64,000 nt of DNA. Origin: Pararobbsia silviterrae. GTDB taxonomy: Bacteria; Pseudomonadota; Gammaproteobacteria; Burkholderiales; Burkholderiaceae. Both the position numbers and the translations under genes were made by a program. The stretch lies in contig NZ_RBZU01000002.1 in the NCBI RefSeq assembly GCF_003628125.1, positions 124,001 through 188,000 on the forward strand, in the 5' to 3' direction. Positions 25,935-34,182 of this stretch are shown here, piece by piece (positions within the stretch are counted from its first letter, which is position 1; each line of letters begins with the position of its first letter). Below the pieces are notes generated by a model, which did no database searches, was not told the DNA's origin, and saw only the letters and a list, made by a program, of their open reading frames with translations.

Positions 25935-28051
25935 GCGTCGATGGATTCGATTCGATGCCGGCGGACGCGCACGCGTCGTCATCCGAAGTCGAGCGGGTTT
26001 TTGACGATGCAGGGCGCGAAGTCGCGCTCGGCGCGTTGCTCGGCGAAGGCGGGGAGGGCCGCGTCTATGCGCTGCGCGAGCATCCGGGTTCCGTCGCGAA
26101 GCTCTATCGCGAACCGTTGCCCGCGCGTCACCAGGCCAAGCTGCGTGCGATGACCGCGCTCGGCGACAGCTATCTGCGCACGATCGCGGCCTGGCCCAGC
26201 GGTGTGCTGTTCGCGGACGGCGCGCGTGTCGCGGGCTTCACGATGCGACGCGTCGACGGCTACGAGCCCGTCCATCATCTCTACAGTCCGGTTCAGCGCA
26301 AGCAGTTCTTCGCGCATGCGGACTATGCGTTTCTCGTCGCGGCGGCACGCAATATCGCGGCGGCGTTCGACGCGATTCATGCGCACGGTCATGTCGTCGG
26401 CGACGTCAATCAAGGCAATCTCGTGATACGCCGCGACAGCGTCGCGTGCTTTATCGATTGCGACTCGTTCGACATCCATGCGCTGGGCACACGCTTCGCG
26501 TGCGAAGTCGGCGTCCAGCATTTCACGCCGCCCGAGCTGCAGGCCGTGCCGTCGTTCGCCGAGGCCGCGCGCACGCCGAATCACGATGCATTCGGACTCG
26601 CGGTGCTCGTGTTCCATCTGCTGTTCATGGGACGGCATCCGTACGCGGGCATTCATGCGGCAGGCGATATGCCGATCGAGCAGGCGATCGCCGAGTATCG
26701 CTTCGCCTATGGCCCGCATCGCGAAGCGCGCGGCATGCAGACGCCGCCGCATGCACTCGCGCTCGAGACCGTGTCGCCGACGATCGCGGCGTTGTTCGAA
26801 GCGGCGTTTACCGAAGCGGGCGCGACGAATACGCGTCCGAGCGCGCGCGACTGGGTGCAGGCGCTCGATACGTTCGGCCGCAGTCTGCGCACCTGCGCGA
26901 CCGATTCGATCCATCGTTTTCCCGCGCATCTGCGCGGCTGCCCGTGGTGCGAGATCGAGACGCGCACGGGCATGCAGTATTTCCTGCCGACCTTGCCCGC
27001 GGCCGGCACGCACCTCGCCTTGCCCGACAACGCGGACATCCAGCAGGTCTGGCAGCGCATCGCCGCGCTCGGCGATCCGGAGGGGCATCCCGATCTGGCG
27101 GCGCCGAAATCGACGTCGTCCGCGATGCGGGCCGCAGCGATGCGCGCGGCGGCCGATCGCGCGTCTTCTACGCTGACGTCGTCGGCGCACGGTGTGCATC
27201 CCTTGCGCATGCGCCGACGCATCGCCCATGCCATGGCGCTCGCCTGGACGCTGGCGTCGATCGTCGGCGCCGTCTTCGTGCCCGAGGCGCGGATCGGGCT
27301 CGCCGTGCTCTGGCCGTTCGCGTGGGTCGCCGATCTGATGCTCGCCGAGCGTCCCTATCGTCGCGAGTATCTGCGGCGGCGCGATGCGTTCGAACGCGCG
27401 CAGCACGAGTACGACGTGCTGCTTGCGCGCTATCGGAAGATCCGCCACTCGCGCGCGTTCGCCGACAAACTCCGCGCGCTCGAGCGCGCGAAGCGCGGAC
27501 TCGATGCGTTGCCGCGCGGTTACCAGCGTGAACGGCAGAAGCTTTTCGCGCTCGTGCGCGAAAAGCAGCGCGACAAATTCCTGTCGGCCTATGTGCTTGC
27601 CGATACGAAGTTTGCCGCGATCGGGCCGGGCCGCAAGGCGACGCTCGCGTCGTTCGGCATCGAAACGGCGGCCGACGTCGTCGAGCCGATGCTCGGCAAG
27701 GTCAAGGGACTCGGCGAAGTGGCGCGCGGCGAATTGCTGGCGTGGCGCGCCGAGATCGAAGCGCGCTTCGCCTTCGATCCGCAAGGCGGGACCGATCCGC
27801 GCGATCTGCAATGGTTGAACCGCCAGTTCGCGAACCGTCGCGCGCGCGTCGAAAAGACGCTGCGCGAAGGACTGCGCGACCTTCAGAAGCTGGATATCGA
27901 GAATCAGCGCATGCGATTGCACGCCCTTGCCGAACTGCAAGGGGCGAGCGTTGCGCTTGCGCAGACCGAGGCCGACTATCGCGCGCTGACCGGTGCGCAT
28001 CGGCGGCGCCGGTTACGTTGGCGGCTCCGTCGGGGGGCGGGGCTGCCGTGA
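25931..28051 (+). CDS. Hanks-type protein kinase with transmembrane and HhH regions (YegI-like)
   Basis: A 706-residue protein. The kinase domain (about 30-330) has the Gly-loop LGEGGEGRVY (residues 37-46), Lys57 in SVAKLYRE, the catalytic loop HVVGDVNQGNLVI with Asp158 and Asn163, an IDCDSFD variant of DFG near 176-180, and HFTPPELQA as APE-equivalent. A CPWC pair follows. Residues about 432-470 form one or two membrane segments. A charged, probable coiled-coil region then encloses a helix-hairpin-helix (AAIGPGRKATLASFGIETAA, then GLGEVARGELLAW). This kinase-TM-HhH arrangement matches E. coli YegI. The start GTG overlaps the PP2C stop. The target is not apparent; the HhH suggests contact with DNA or a nucleic-acid partner. 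Confidence 0.9.
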   Translation: MSVDGFDSMPADAHASSSEVERVFDDAGREVALGALLGEGGEGRVYALREHPGSVAKLYREPLPARHQAKLRAMTALGDSYLRTIAAWPSGVLFADGARVAGFTMRRVDGYEPVHHLYSPVQRKQFFAHADYAFLVAAARNIAAAFDAIHAHGHVVGDVNQGNLVIRRDSVACFIDCDSFDIHALGTRFACEVGVQHFTPPELQAVPSFAEAARTPNHDAFGLAVLVFHLLFMGRHPYAGIHAAGDMPIEQAIAEYRFAYGPHREARGMQTPPHALALETVSPTIAALFEAAFTEAGATNTRPSARDWVQALDTFGRSLRTCATDSIHRFPAHLRGCPWCEIETRTGMQYFLPTLPAAGTHLALPDNADIQQVWQRIAALGDPEGHPDLAAPKSTSSAMRAAAMRAAADRASSTLTSSAHGVHPLRMRRRIAHAMALAWTLASIVGAVFVPEARIGLAVLWPFAWVADLMLAERPYRREYLRRRDAFERAQHEYDVLLARYRKIRHSRAFADKLRALERAKRGLDALPRGYQRERQKLFALVREKQRDKFLSAYVLADTKFAAIGPGRKATLASFGIETAADVVEPMLGKVKGLGEVARGELLAWRAEIEARFAFDPQGGTDPRDLQWLNRQFANRRARVEKTLREGLRDLQKLDIENQRMRLHALAELQGASVALAQTEADYRALTGAHRRRRLRWRLRRGAGLP

Positions 28052-28169
28052 ATGCGTGCATGGCGTGGGCGTGAACGCACGTTCGATGGAATCGAACGTG
28101 TGTCGGGCCCGTTGCACCGCGCATTCGCGCACCATGTGCATTCGTCACGTTATCGAAGCCGAGGTCGAT

Positions 28170-30254
28170 ATGTATTCGTTCGCAGTACAGATTTACGCCA
28201 GCACAAGAAACCTATTCAAATACACGCATGGCTGGCGCGTGCGTTCCCGCGCGGCCGCGCTGGGATTGGCCGGTGTCTTGTCGTGCGCGGGCGCGCAGGC
28301 CACGACGGTCAATGTGACGGCGGCCGCGACCAATGCCGAAGAGAGCGGTGCGACCGCCGCACCCGCGACGGTCAATCTGTCGGCGTCGAACCTCGGGTTG
28401 CGCGATGCCTTGCGCGTGCTCAGCGCGAACAAGGCGCTCGTCGGTTCGGGCATATCGTCGTACGACATCGTGCTCGCTTCGGGCACATACCGGATCGCGT
28501 CGACGCTGACGGTCACGCTCGATCCGTCATGGAGCGGCACGACGATCACGATCTCGGGGCCGGCCGACGATTCGGCGATCATCACGGGTTCGCAGATCGT
28601 CACGGGCTTCAAGGCCGTGACGGATCCGAGCGCGCTCGCGCGCATTCCGGTCTCCGCGCACGGCAGCGTGCTCGTCGCATCGCTCGCGGCGAGCGGCGTG
28701 ACGAATCTCGGCACGTTCAATCGGCACGGCTATGGGATCTCGATCACGCCCGCGCCGCTCGAAGTGTTCTTCCGGGATCAGCCGATGACGATCGCGCGCT
28801 GGCCGAACTCGGGTTTCGCGACCATCGCGTCGCTGCCCGGCGGTCCGACGGGACTCACCTTCACCGTCAGCGGCGGCAATCCGTCCGCATGGGCGAATGA
28901 ACCGAACCTCCATGCGTTCGGATACTGGGCGCGCGACTGGGCCGACACGACGTTGCCCGTGCAGTCGGTCGACGCGTCGGGGGTGATCACGCTCCAGTCG
29001 CCCGCGCCGACCTTGGGGCTCGCGGTCGGCCAGCGCGTGTTCATCGAGAACGCGTTGTCGGAGCTCGATTCGCCGGGTGAATACTATGTCGATTCGAACG
29101 CCGGGCTGCTGTACTTCTGGCCGCCCGCGACGATGACCGACGGCGACGTGCAGGTCTCGGTCGCCGATTCGATCTTCGTCGCGAACAACGCGACATACCT
29201 GACGCTGCAGAACCTGACGCTCGATATCGGCCGCGGCGACGCGGTGCAGTTCAACGGCGGCGGCAAGAACACGGTCGATCATGTCGTGATCCGCAACATG
29301 GGCAATCGCGCGGGCGTATCGAGCGCGGGCGCGAGCGGATTCCAGTATGTGACGGCCTCGAACACGGGCGAGGGCGGAATCACGATCTATAGCGGCAATC
29401 GCACGACGCTGGCCGCGGGCAGCAGCTTCGTGACGAACAGTACGATCCACGACTATGCGCGCCGTTCGCGCGCGTATCGTCCGGCGATCAGCGTGTCGGG
29501 CGCGGGCGATACGATCACGGGCAACACGATCTACAACGGCCCGCACGCGGGTATCCTCTTCAGCGGCAACAATCACGAGATCGGCAACAACGAGATCTAC
29601 GACGTCGTGACGGAGACCTCGGATTCGGGCGCGATCTACGCGGGCCGCGACTGGACCATGCGAGGCACGATCATCGAGGACAACTTCATCCACGATATCG
29701 GCTCGACCTCGGCGCCGAGCGCGACGATGGGTGTCTATCTCGACGACGAGTATTGCGGCACGATCATCCGTCGCAACGTGTTCTCGAAGGTCGGCCAGGC
29801 CGTGTTCATCGGCGGCGGACGCGACAACACGGTGTCGGACAATCTGTTCGTGAACCTGCTGCCCGCGATCAGCGCCGACTCGCGCGGCATGAGCTGGCAG
29901 GAACCCGACGTCGTGTCGACGACCGGCGTGTTCCAGACCGCCTTGCGCGCCGTGCCGTACAGCACGGCGCCGTACGCGACGCAGTATCCGACGCTGCCCG
30001 TGATCCTGACCGACATGCCCGGCGTGCCGCTCGGCAATACGATCACGCGCAACGTCGTGATCGACGGCACGCAGCTCACGGCCGATTCGGGCGCGCTCCA
30101 GTATCTGCAGATCGGGACGTGGTTCGGTTCGCCGGATGTCGTATTCGCGACGCCGATGTCGGACAGCGCGCGTGCGGTGTATTCGGACTTCGTGCTCTCG
30201 ACCGCTTCGCCCGCGATCGCGCAGGGCTTCCAGACATCGCATTTCTCGCGCTGA
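28170..30254 (+). CDS. Secreted right-handed parallel beta-helix protein
   Basis: A 694-residue protein. The N-terminus has a long signal sequence with a basic region (RVRSRAAALG) and hydrophobic core ending in CAGAQATT. The mature part is rich in Ser, Thr, Asn and Gly, with repeating strand-turn units such as NATYLTLQNLTLDIGRGD, NTVDHVVIRNMGNRAG, DTITGNTIYNGPHAGILFSG, NHEIGNNEIYDVV and NTVSDNLFVNLLP, the PbH1 pattern of pectate-lyase-like folds. Members are polysaccharide lyases, hydrolases or surface proteins; no catalytic set can be assigned. The start at 28170 has GAGG five bases upstream. It follows the kinase gene by 118 bp on the same strand and may be co-transcribed. Confidence 0.85.
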   Translation: MYSFAVQIYASTRNLFKYTHGWRVRSRAAALGLAGVLSCAGAQATTVNVTAAATNAEESGATAAPATVNLSASNLGLRDALRVLSANKALVGSGISSYDIVLASGTYRIASTLTVTLDPSWSGTTITISGPADDSAIITGSQIVTGFKAVTDPSALARIPVSAHGSVLVASLAASGVTNLGTFNRHGYGISITPAPLEVFFRDQPMTIARWPNSGFATIASLPGGPTGLTFTVSGGNPSAWANEPNLHAFGYWARDWADTTLPVQSVDASGVITLQSPAPTLGLAVGQRVFIENALSELDSPGEYYVDSNAGLLYFWPPATMTDGDVQVSVADSIFVANNATYLTLQNLTLDIGRGDAVQFNGGGKNTVDHVVIRNMGNRAGVSSAGASGFQYVTASNTGEGGITIYSGNRTTLAAGSSFVTNSTIHDYARRSRAYRPAISVSGAGDTITGNTIYNGPHAGILFSGNNHEIGNNEIYDVVTETSDSGAIYAGRDWTMRGTIIEDNFIHDIGSTSAPSATMGVYLDDEYCGTIIRRNVFSKVGQAVFIGGGRDNTVSDNLFVNLLPAISADSRGMSWQEPDVVSTTGVFQTALRAVPYSTAPYATQYPTLPVILTDMPGVPLGNTITRNVVIDGTQLTADSGALQYLQIGTWFGSPDVVFATPMSDSARAVYSDFVLSTASPAIAQGFQTSHFSR

Positions 30255-30321
30255 GTGAAGGGGCGCGGCGTGCGTCCCGCGCGCGAAAACGCCGGCCTTA
30301 ACAACGCGCGCCTTAACGACA

Positions 30322-30367
30322 GCGGCCGATGCGCCGGCGATCGCGAGATCGCCGAGGCATCGGCCGC
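30322..30367. terminator. Large two-tier hairpin between convergent genes
   Basis: GCGGCCGATGC (30322-30332) pairs with GCATCGGCCGC (30357-30367), and inside it GGCGATC pairs with GATCGCC around a GCGA loop: 11 bp plus 7 bp separated by a GCC/GAG internal loop. It lies between the beta-helix gene (plus) and the Fsr exporter gene (minus). It has no T-run on either side, but position and stability suit a bidirectional terminator. Confidence 0.6.
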
Positions 30368-30394
30368 GGGATGAAGCGAGGCGTCAGGCGGCGA

Positions 30395-31651
30395 TCAGGC
30401 TGCCTTGGCCTTGCGCGCGCGTGCGCCTTCGATATTCGGCAGGAACACCGTGAAGATGCCGAACAGCGGCAGGAAGCTGCAGATCTTGTAGACCGTTTCG
30501 ATGCTCGTCGCATCGGCGACATGACCGAGCACGGCCGCGCCGATGCCCGCGATGCCGAACGCGAATCCGAAGAACATGCCGGCGACCATGCCGACCTTGC
30601 CCGGAATGAGTTCCTGCGCGTAGACGATGATCGCCGAGAACGCCGACGCGAGGATCAGACCGATGATGACGGTCAGCACGCCCGTCCAGAACAGGTTCGC
30701 GTAGGGCAGCAGCAGCGTGAACGGCGCGACGCCGAGGATCGACACCCAGATCACGTACTTGCGGCCGAAGTGGTCGCCGATCGGGCCGCCGACGATGGTG
30801 CCGACCGCCACGGCGAACAGGAACGCGAACAGATAGAACTGCGTGGTCTCGACCGGCAGATGGAAACGGTCGATCAGATAGAACGTGTAGTACGAGTTCA
30901 GGCTCGCGAGATAGAAGTACTTCGAGAAGATCAGCACGAGCAGCACGAAGAGCGCGAACATGATGCGGCCTTGCGACAGCGTCGCGTGGCCGGCGGCGCG
31001 TGCGCGCGGCTTGGCGTGCAGACGCGCGCCCTTGTACCAGTGGCTCACGAACGTGAGCACGACCATGCCGACGAGCGCGGCGATCGCGAACCACGCGATG
31101 CTGTGCTGGCCGTGCGGCATGATGATCAGCGCGGCGAGCAGCGGTCCGAGCGACGAACCGGCGTTGCCGCCGACCTGGAACAGCGACTGCGCGAGGCCAT
31201 GACGGCCGCCCGAGGCCATGCGCGCGACGCGCGACGACTCAGGGTGGAAGACCGACGAACCGCAGCCCACGAGCGCCGCCGCGAGGAGCAGCCATCCGAA
31301 GGTCGGCGCGAACGCCATGAGCAGCAGGCCCGTCAGCGTGAAGCCCATGCCGACCGGCAGCGAATAGGGCTTCGGATGCTTGTCGGTGTACAGGCCGACG
31401 ACCGGCTGCAGCAGCGAGGCCGTGATCTGATACGTGAGCGTGATCAGGCCGATCTGGCCGAAGCTCAGTGCGAAATTCGACTTGAGCAGCGGATAGATCG
31501 CGAGAATCAACGACTGCATCATGTCGTTGAGCAGGTGCGAAAAACTGATCGCGCCGATGATCTTGAAGACGGTGCCTTCGTAGGCGGCCGCGGAAGCGGT
31601 CGCGGCTGACGCGGCGGGCTTGGACAGAGCGGTGTTCGCGGTTGAATTCAT
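30395..31651 (-). CDS. fsr: Fosmidomycin-resistance-type MFS exporter (Fsr)
   Basis: A 418-residue major facilitator superfamily transporter with twelve predicted helices. Fsr-like landmarks are ISFSHLLNDMMQSLILAIYP in helix 1, GLYTDKHPKPYSLPVGMGFT in the loop after helix 2, SSVFHPESSRVARMASGGRH, and LIDRFHLPVETTQFYLF in the second half, with GGPIGDHFGRKYVIW as the second MFS loop motif. The E. coli homologue exports fosmidomycin; the natural substrate here is unknown. The start ATG at 31649-31651 precedes a 25-residue Ala/Ser-rich leader. A 21-bp palindrome about 70-90 bp upstream is a likely operator. Confidence 0.9.
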   Translation of the reverse strand: MNSTANTALSKPAASAATASAAAYEGTVFKIIGAISFSHLLNDMMQSLILAIYPLLKSNFALSFGQIGLITLTYQITASLLQPVVGLYTDKHPKPYSLPVGMGFTLTGLLLMAFAPTFGWLLLAAALVGCGSSVFHPESSRVARMASGGRHGLAQSLFQVGGNAGSSLGPLLAALIIMPHGQHSIAWFAIAALVGMVVLTFVSHWYKGARLHAKPRARAAGHATLSQGRIMFALFVLLVLIFSKYFYLASLNSYYTFYLIDRFHLPVETTQFYLFAFLFAVAVGTIVGGPIGDHFGRKYVIWVSILGVAPFTLLLPYANLFWTGVLTVIIGLILASAFSAIIVYAQELIPGKVGMVAGMFFGFAFGIAGIGAAVLGHVADATSIETVYKICSFLPLFGIFTVFLPNIEGARARKAKAA

Positions 31652-32032
31652 GGTTCCAACAGTGTGCTTTTCGGGATGGATCGGATTCGATTTTTTCCGA
31701 TAGGCTGCAGAATAAATTGTCTTGTCCGAGAGTGTCGGACAAATTTTGTTGTAAACAGGACAAATGGGGCGACCGATCGGGGGACCGGCGATCGGGTTGC
31801 GCGGTCGCGCGCGGCGCTTTTGTGCCGGATGCCGTGCCGGGTGTCGGGGCAGGGCGCGCCGGATGGGCTCGCGCGGTCAGTGGGTGAGCGATCGATGCGG
31901 GGAGGCCGTGTTGGTCTGACCGGTCCGGTATGCCGTGCGCGTGGCGCGCGTTCCGGACCGGCCGACGCGGGTCGTATTCGAGCCGCGTTCAGGTCGTATT
32001 CAGGTCGCGCTCAGGTCGGGCTCAGTTTGCCT
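31652..32032. promoter_or_regulatory. fsr upstream region with TTGTCCGA palindrome
   Basis: TTGTCCGA-GAGTG-TCGGACAA (31722-31742) is a perfect inverted repeat with 8-bp arms, in the expected promoter zone of the minus-strand exporter gene. A further half-site GGACAA lies at 31758-31763 and a GTC-containing half just before the palindrome. The rest of this 381-bp gap contains short GTCGTATTCAG/CAGGTC-like repeats near 31970-32030 but no credible gene. Confidence 0.6.
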
Positions 32033-32356
32033 TCAGGCCGAGCGGGTCGGCGTCGTGCGCGTGAGCCGGGCCGCGGCGGCGCTCAGCACGCGCGTGACGC
32101 TGCCCCACCGGTCGCGGCGCGCGCGTCCGTGCGACTGGACCGTGAAGCGCGCGCCCGCGTGCTCGGCCGAGAGCCACGCTCGACGGCCGGCGGGCACTTT
32201 GATCCGATGTCCCGCGAGGAGCCAGAAGTCGTCCGCATGACCCTCGATCGTGACCCAGATCGGACCGCTGATCGCGCTGATCGTGGCGGCGCGCACGAAG
32301 CTCAGCGCTTGAGCGACTTGGGGTTCATCGAGTTCGAAAGTGCGAAGTTCATCCAT
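32033..32356 (-). CDS. DUF2917 family protein
   Basis: A 107-residue protein of the DUF2917 family, function unknown. The conserved core is MDELRTFELDEPQVAQALSF, then AATISAISGPIWVTIEGHAD, DFWLLAGHRIKVPAGRRAWL, a small beta-rich fold. An Arg-rich C-terminal tail follows. The start at 32356 has AGGTGA upstream; a longer in-frame start at 32503 would add a non-homologous Arg-rich stretch and is rejected. It is transcribed away from the MocR regulator gene, and the shared intergenic region carries repeated GAACAGT sites, so it is a probable target of that regulator. Confidence 0.8.
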   Translation of the reverse strand: MDELRTFELDEPQVAQALSFVRAATISAISGPIWVTIEGHADDFWLLAGHRIKVPAGRRAWLSAEHAGARFTVQSHGRARRDRWGSVTRVLSAAAARLTRTTPTRSA

Positions 32357-32553
32357 GGGGTTCACCTGATGGGTCAGCGGACATTGGCGACATGCGAGTG
32401 ACACAGACGGGACAACGACCCGGCGCATCCTGGACCGTCCTCGGTCGCCGGCCTGACAAGGGCGCCGAGCGGCGGGCTGGAGCGGGATCCGTATTTTGTC
32501 CACTTGACTTGTGACACATCTGCATTATTGATTGAGATATCTCACAATCACAT

Positions 32554-32604
32554 GAACAGTTCCGAACAGTTTGACTAGACTGTTCAGTCATTTTGACGAA
32601 CAGT
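32554..32604. promoter_or_regulatory. Array of four GAACAGT operator half-sites
   Basis: GAACAGT occurs at 32554-32560, 32564-32570 and 32598-32604, and inverted as ACTGTTC at 32579-32585. The first two are a direct repeat exactly 10 bp apart, one helical turn; the outer pair with the inverted copy makes two inverted arrangements (8- and 12-bp spacers). MocR/GabR-type regulators are known to bind direct repeats in their own divergent promoters. The array ends 20 bp before the preferred regulator ATG. Confidence 0.7.
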
Positions 32605-32624
32605 CCAATCTTGGCCGCTTGCTC

Positions 32625-34040
32625 ATGAAACTTGAACTCGACGCTTCGCTCGGCATTCCGCTGACCGACCAGATCGTCAACGGCGTGCGCACGTGGCTGC
32701 GCACGCCCGAGGCGCGCGTCGGCTCGAAGCTGCCGTCGATCCGCCAGCTTGCCGCGCAACATGGGATCAGCCGGTTTCCCGTCATCGAGGCGTACGATCG
32801 GCTCGTGTCGCTCGGCCTGGTCGATTCGCGCCAGGGGTCGGGGTTCTATGTCGCGGACCGGCGCGCGCACGCGGCATCGCTCGCGATCGTGAGTCCCGAA
32901 CTCGTCGAGGAAGTCTCGGGGCCGGCCTGGCAGGCGGTTCAGCACGGTCCGGGCATGTTGCGGCTCGGCAGCGGATGGACGCCCGAGGACTGGCGCGACA
33001 TGGAAGGGCTGTCGTTTGCGATCCGCCAGTTGGCGCGCATGGATCCGCGCAGTCTGATCGACTATTCGACGCCGCTCGGCAATGCGACGTTGCGCGAGCA
33101 GGTCGCCTTGCGTCTCGCCGTGCTCGGCATTCACGTGCATCCGCATCGGATCATGCTCACGCAGGGCGCGAGCCAGGCGCTCGACCTCGTGATTCGCTGG
33201 ATGCTCAAGCCCGGCGACACGGTCTTCGTCGAGGACCCCGGGTACTACAACCTGCTGGGCCTGCTGCGGATCTCGGACGTGCAGATCGTCGGCATCCCGC
33301 GCACGCGGCACGGGCCCGATATCGAGGTGCTCGAGGCGAAGCTGCGCGAATACCGGCCCAAGCTGTTCTTCGTGAACACGGTGTTTCATAACCCCACGGG
33401 CACGACGATGTCGCCGCCGAATGCGTTCCGCGTGCTGCAGCTCGCGAAGCAGCACGCGTTCAAGATCGTCGAGGACGATGTGTTCGCCGATTTCCAGGTC
33501 GAGCCGACCGATCGGCTCGCGACGCTCGATCAGCTCGAAAGCGTGATCTATATCGGCGGGTTCTCGAAGACGCTCTCGAGTTCGCTGCGCGTCGGGTATC
33601 TGGTTGCCGATCCCGAGGCGATTCGGATGATGGCCGATATCAAGACGCTGACGAGCATCACGTCGTCGCGTTTCGCCGAGTCGATCGTGTCGTCGATGCT
33701 TGAGCGCGGCGCGTACCGGAAGTATCTCGACCGATTGCGGCGCCAGCTTGGCGAAGCCCAGGCGCGCGCGCTGCAGACGCTCGATCAGGCGGGCTGGGAA
33801 GTGTTCGGTCCACCCGTCGGCGGTCATTTCCTGTGGGCGCGCGTGCCGCATGTCGCCGATTCGCGCACGCTCTCGAAGTTCGCCGAACGGTTCGGTATCG
33901 CGATTCCGCCCGGACACGCGTTCCATTCCGATTTGCGCGCGACGCCGTGGTTACGCATCAACGTCGCCTATGCGAACGAAACGCGCGCGGTCGAGTTTCT
34001 GCACGAGGCCGCGGCCGCGGCGGAGCTTCGCATCGCGTAG
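32625..34040 (+). CDS. MocR-family (GntR-HTH plus aminotransferase) transcriptional regulator
   Basis: A 471-residue regulator. Residues about 5-75 are a GntR winged helix (SKLPSIRQLAAQHGISRFPV, then EAYDRLVSLGLVDSRQGSGF). Residues about 110-470 are a fold-type-I aminotransferase: RIMLTQGASQALDLV, EDPGYYNLLGLL, FHNPTGTTMSPPNAF, IVEDDVFADF and the PLP-binding Lys in GGFSKTLSSSLRVGYL. Such proteins sense PLP or a PLP-amino acid adduct. A TTG 54 bp upstream is in frame, but a start there would lie inside the GAACAGT operator array, so the ATG at 32625 is preferred although it lacks a clear ribosome binding site. The divergent DUF2917 gene is the likely target. Confidence 0.92.
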   Translation: MKLELDASLGIPLTDQIVNGVRTWLRTPEARVGSKLPSIRQLAAQHGISRFPVIEAYDRLVSLGLVDSRQGSGFYVADRRAHAASLAIVSPELVEEVSGPAWQAVQHGPGMLRLGSGWTPEDWRDMEGLSFAIRQLARMDPRSLIDYSTPLGNATLREQVALRLAVLGIHVHPHRIMLTQGASQALDLVIRWMLKPGDTVFVEDPGYYNLLGLLRISDVQIVGIPRTRHGPDIEVLEAKLREYRPKLFFVNTVFHNPTGTTMSPPNAFRVLQLAKQHAFKIVEDDVFADFQVEPTDRLATLDQLESVIYIGGFSKTLSSSLRVGYLVADPEAIRMMADIKTLTSITSSRFAESIVSSMLERGAYRKYLDRLRRQLGEAQARALQTLDQAGWEVFGPPVGGHFLWARVPHVADSRTLSKFAERFGIAIPPGHAFHSDLRATPWLRINVAYANETRAVEFLHEAAAAAELRIA

Positions 34041-34157
34041 CGCGGGTGCGGACCGCGATGCCGCCTTGCGTCGGAACGGTGTCGCCGCCGTGAAGCGCGG
34101 TATGCGGCTTGGCTGATTGCCGATTGAGGGCCGTCGACCGCTGACCGCCGATTGCCG

Positions 34158-34175
34158 TCGACGATCGATCGTCGA
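34158..34175. repeat. 18-bp perfect palindrome between convergent regulators
   Basis: TCGACGATCGATCGTCGA reads the same on both strands. It lies between the convergent MocR and GlxA-type genes, 8 bp after the GlxA stop codon on the minus strand. It may contribute to 3'-end formation for one or both genes, although it has no loop and no T-run. Confidence 0.5.
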
Positions 34176-34182
34176 GCCGTGC

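Noticed and set aside
31664-32401. Plus-strand frame of about 245 codons between fsr and the MocR gene
   Set aside because: It covers the fsr operator and lies antisense to DUF2917, with Arg/Gly-biased composition.
32571-32624. TTG at 32571 as MocR start
   Set aside because: It would place translation inside the GAACAGT operator array and adds 18 unconserved residues.
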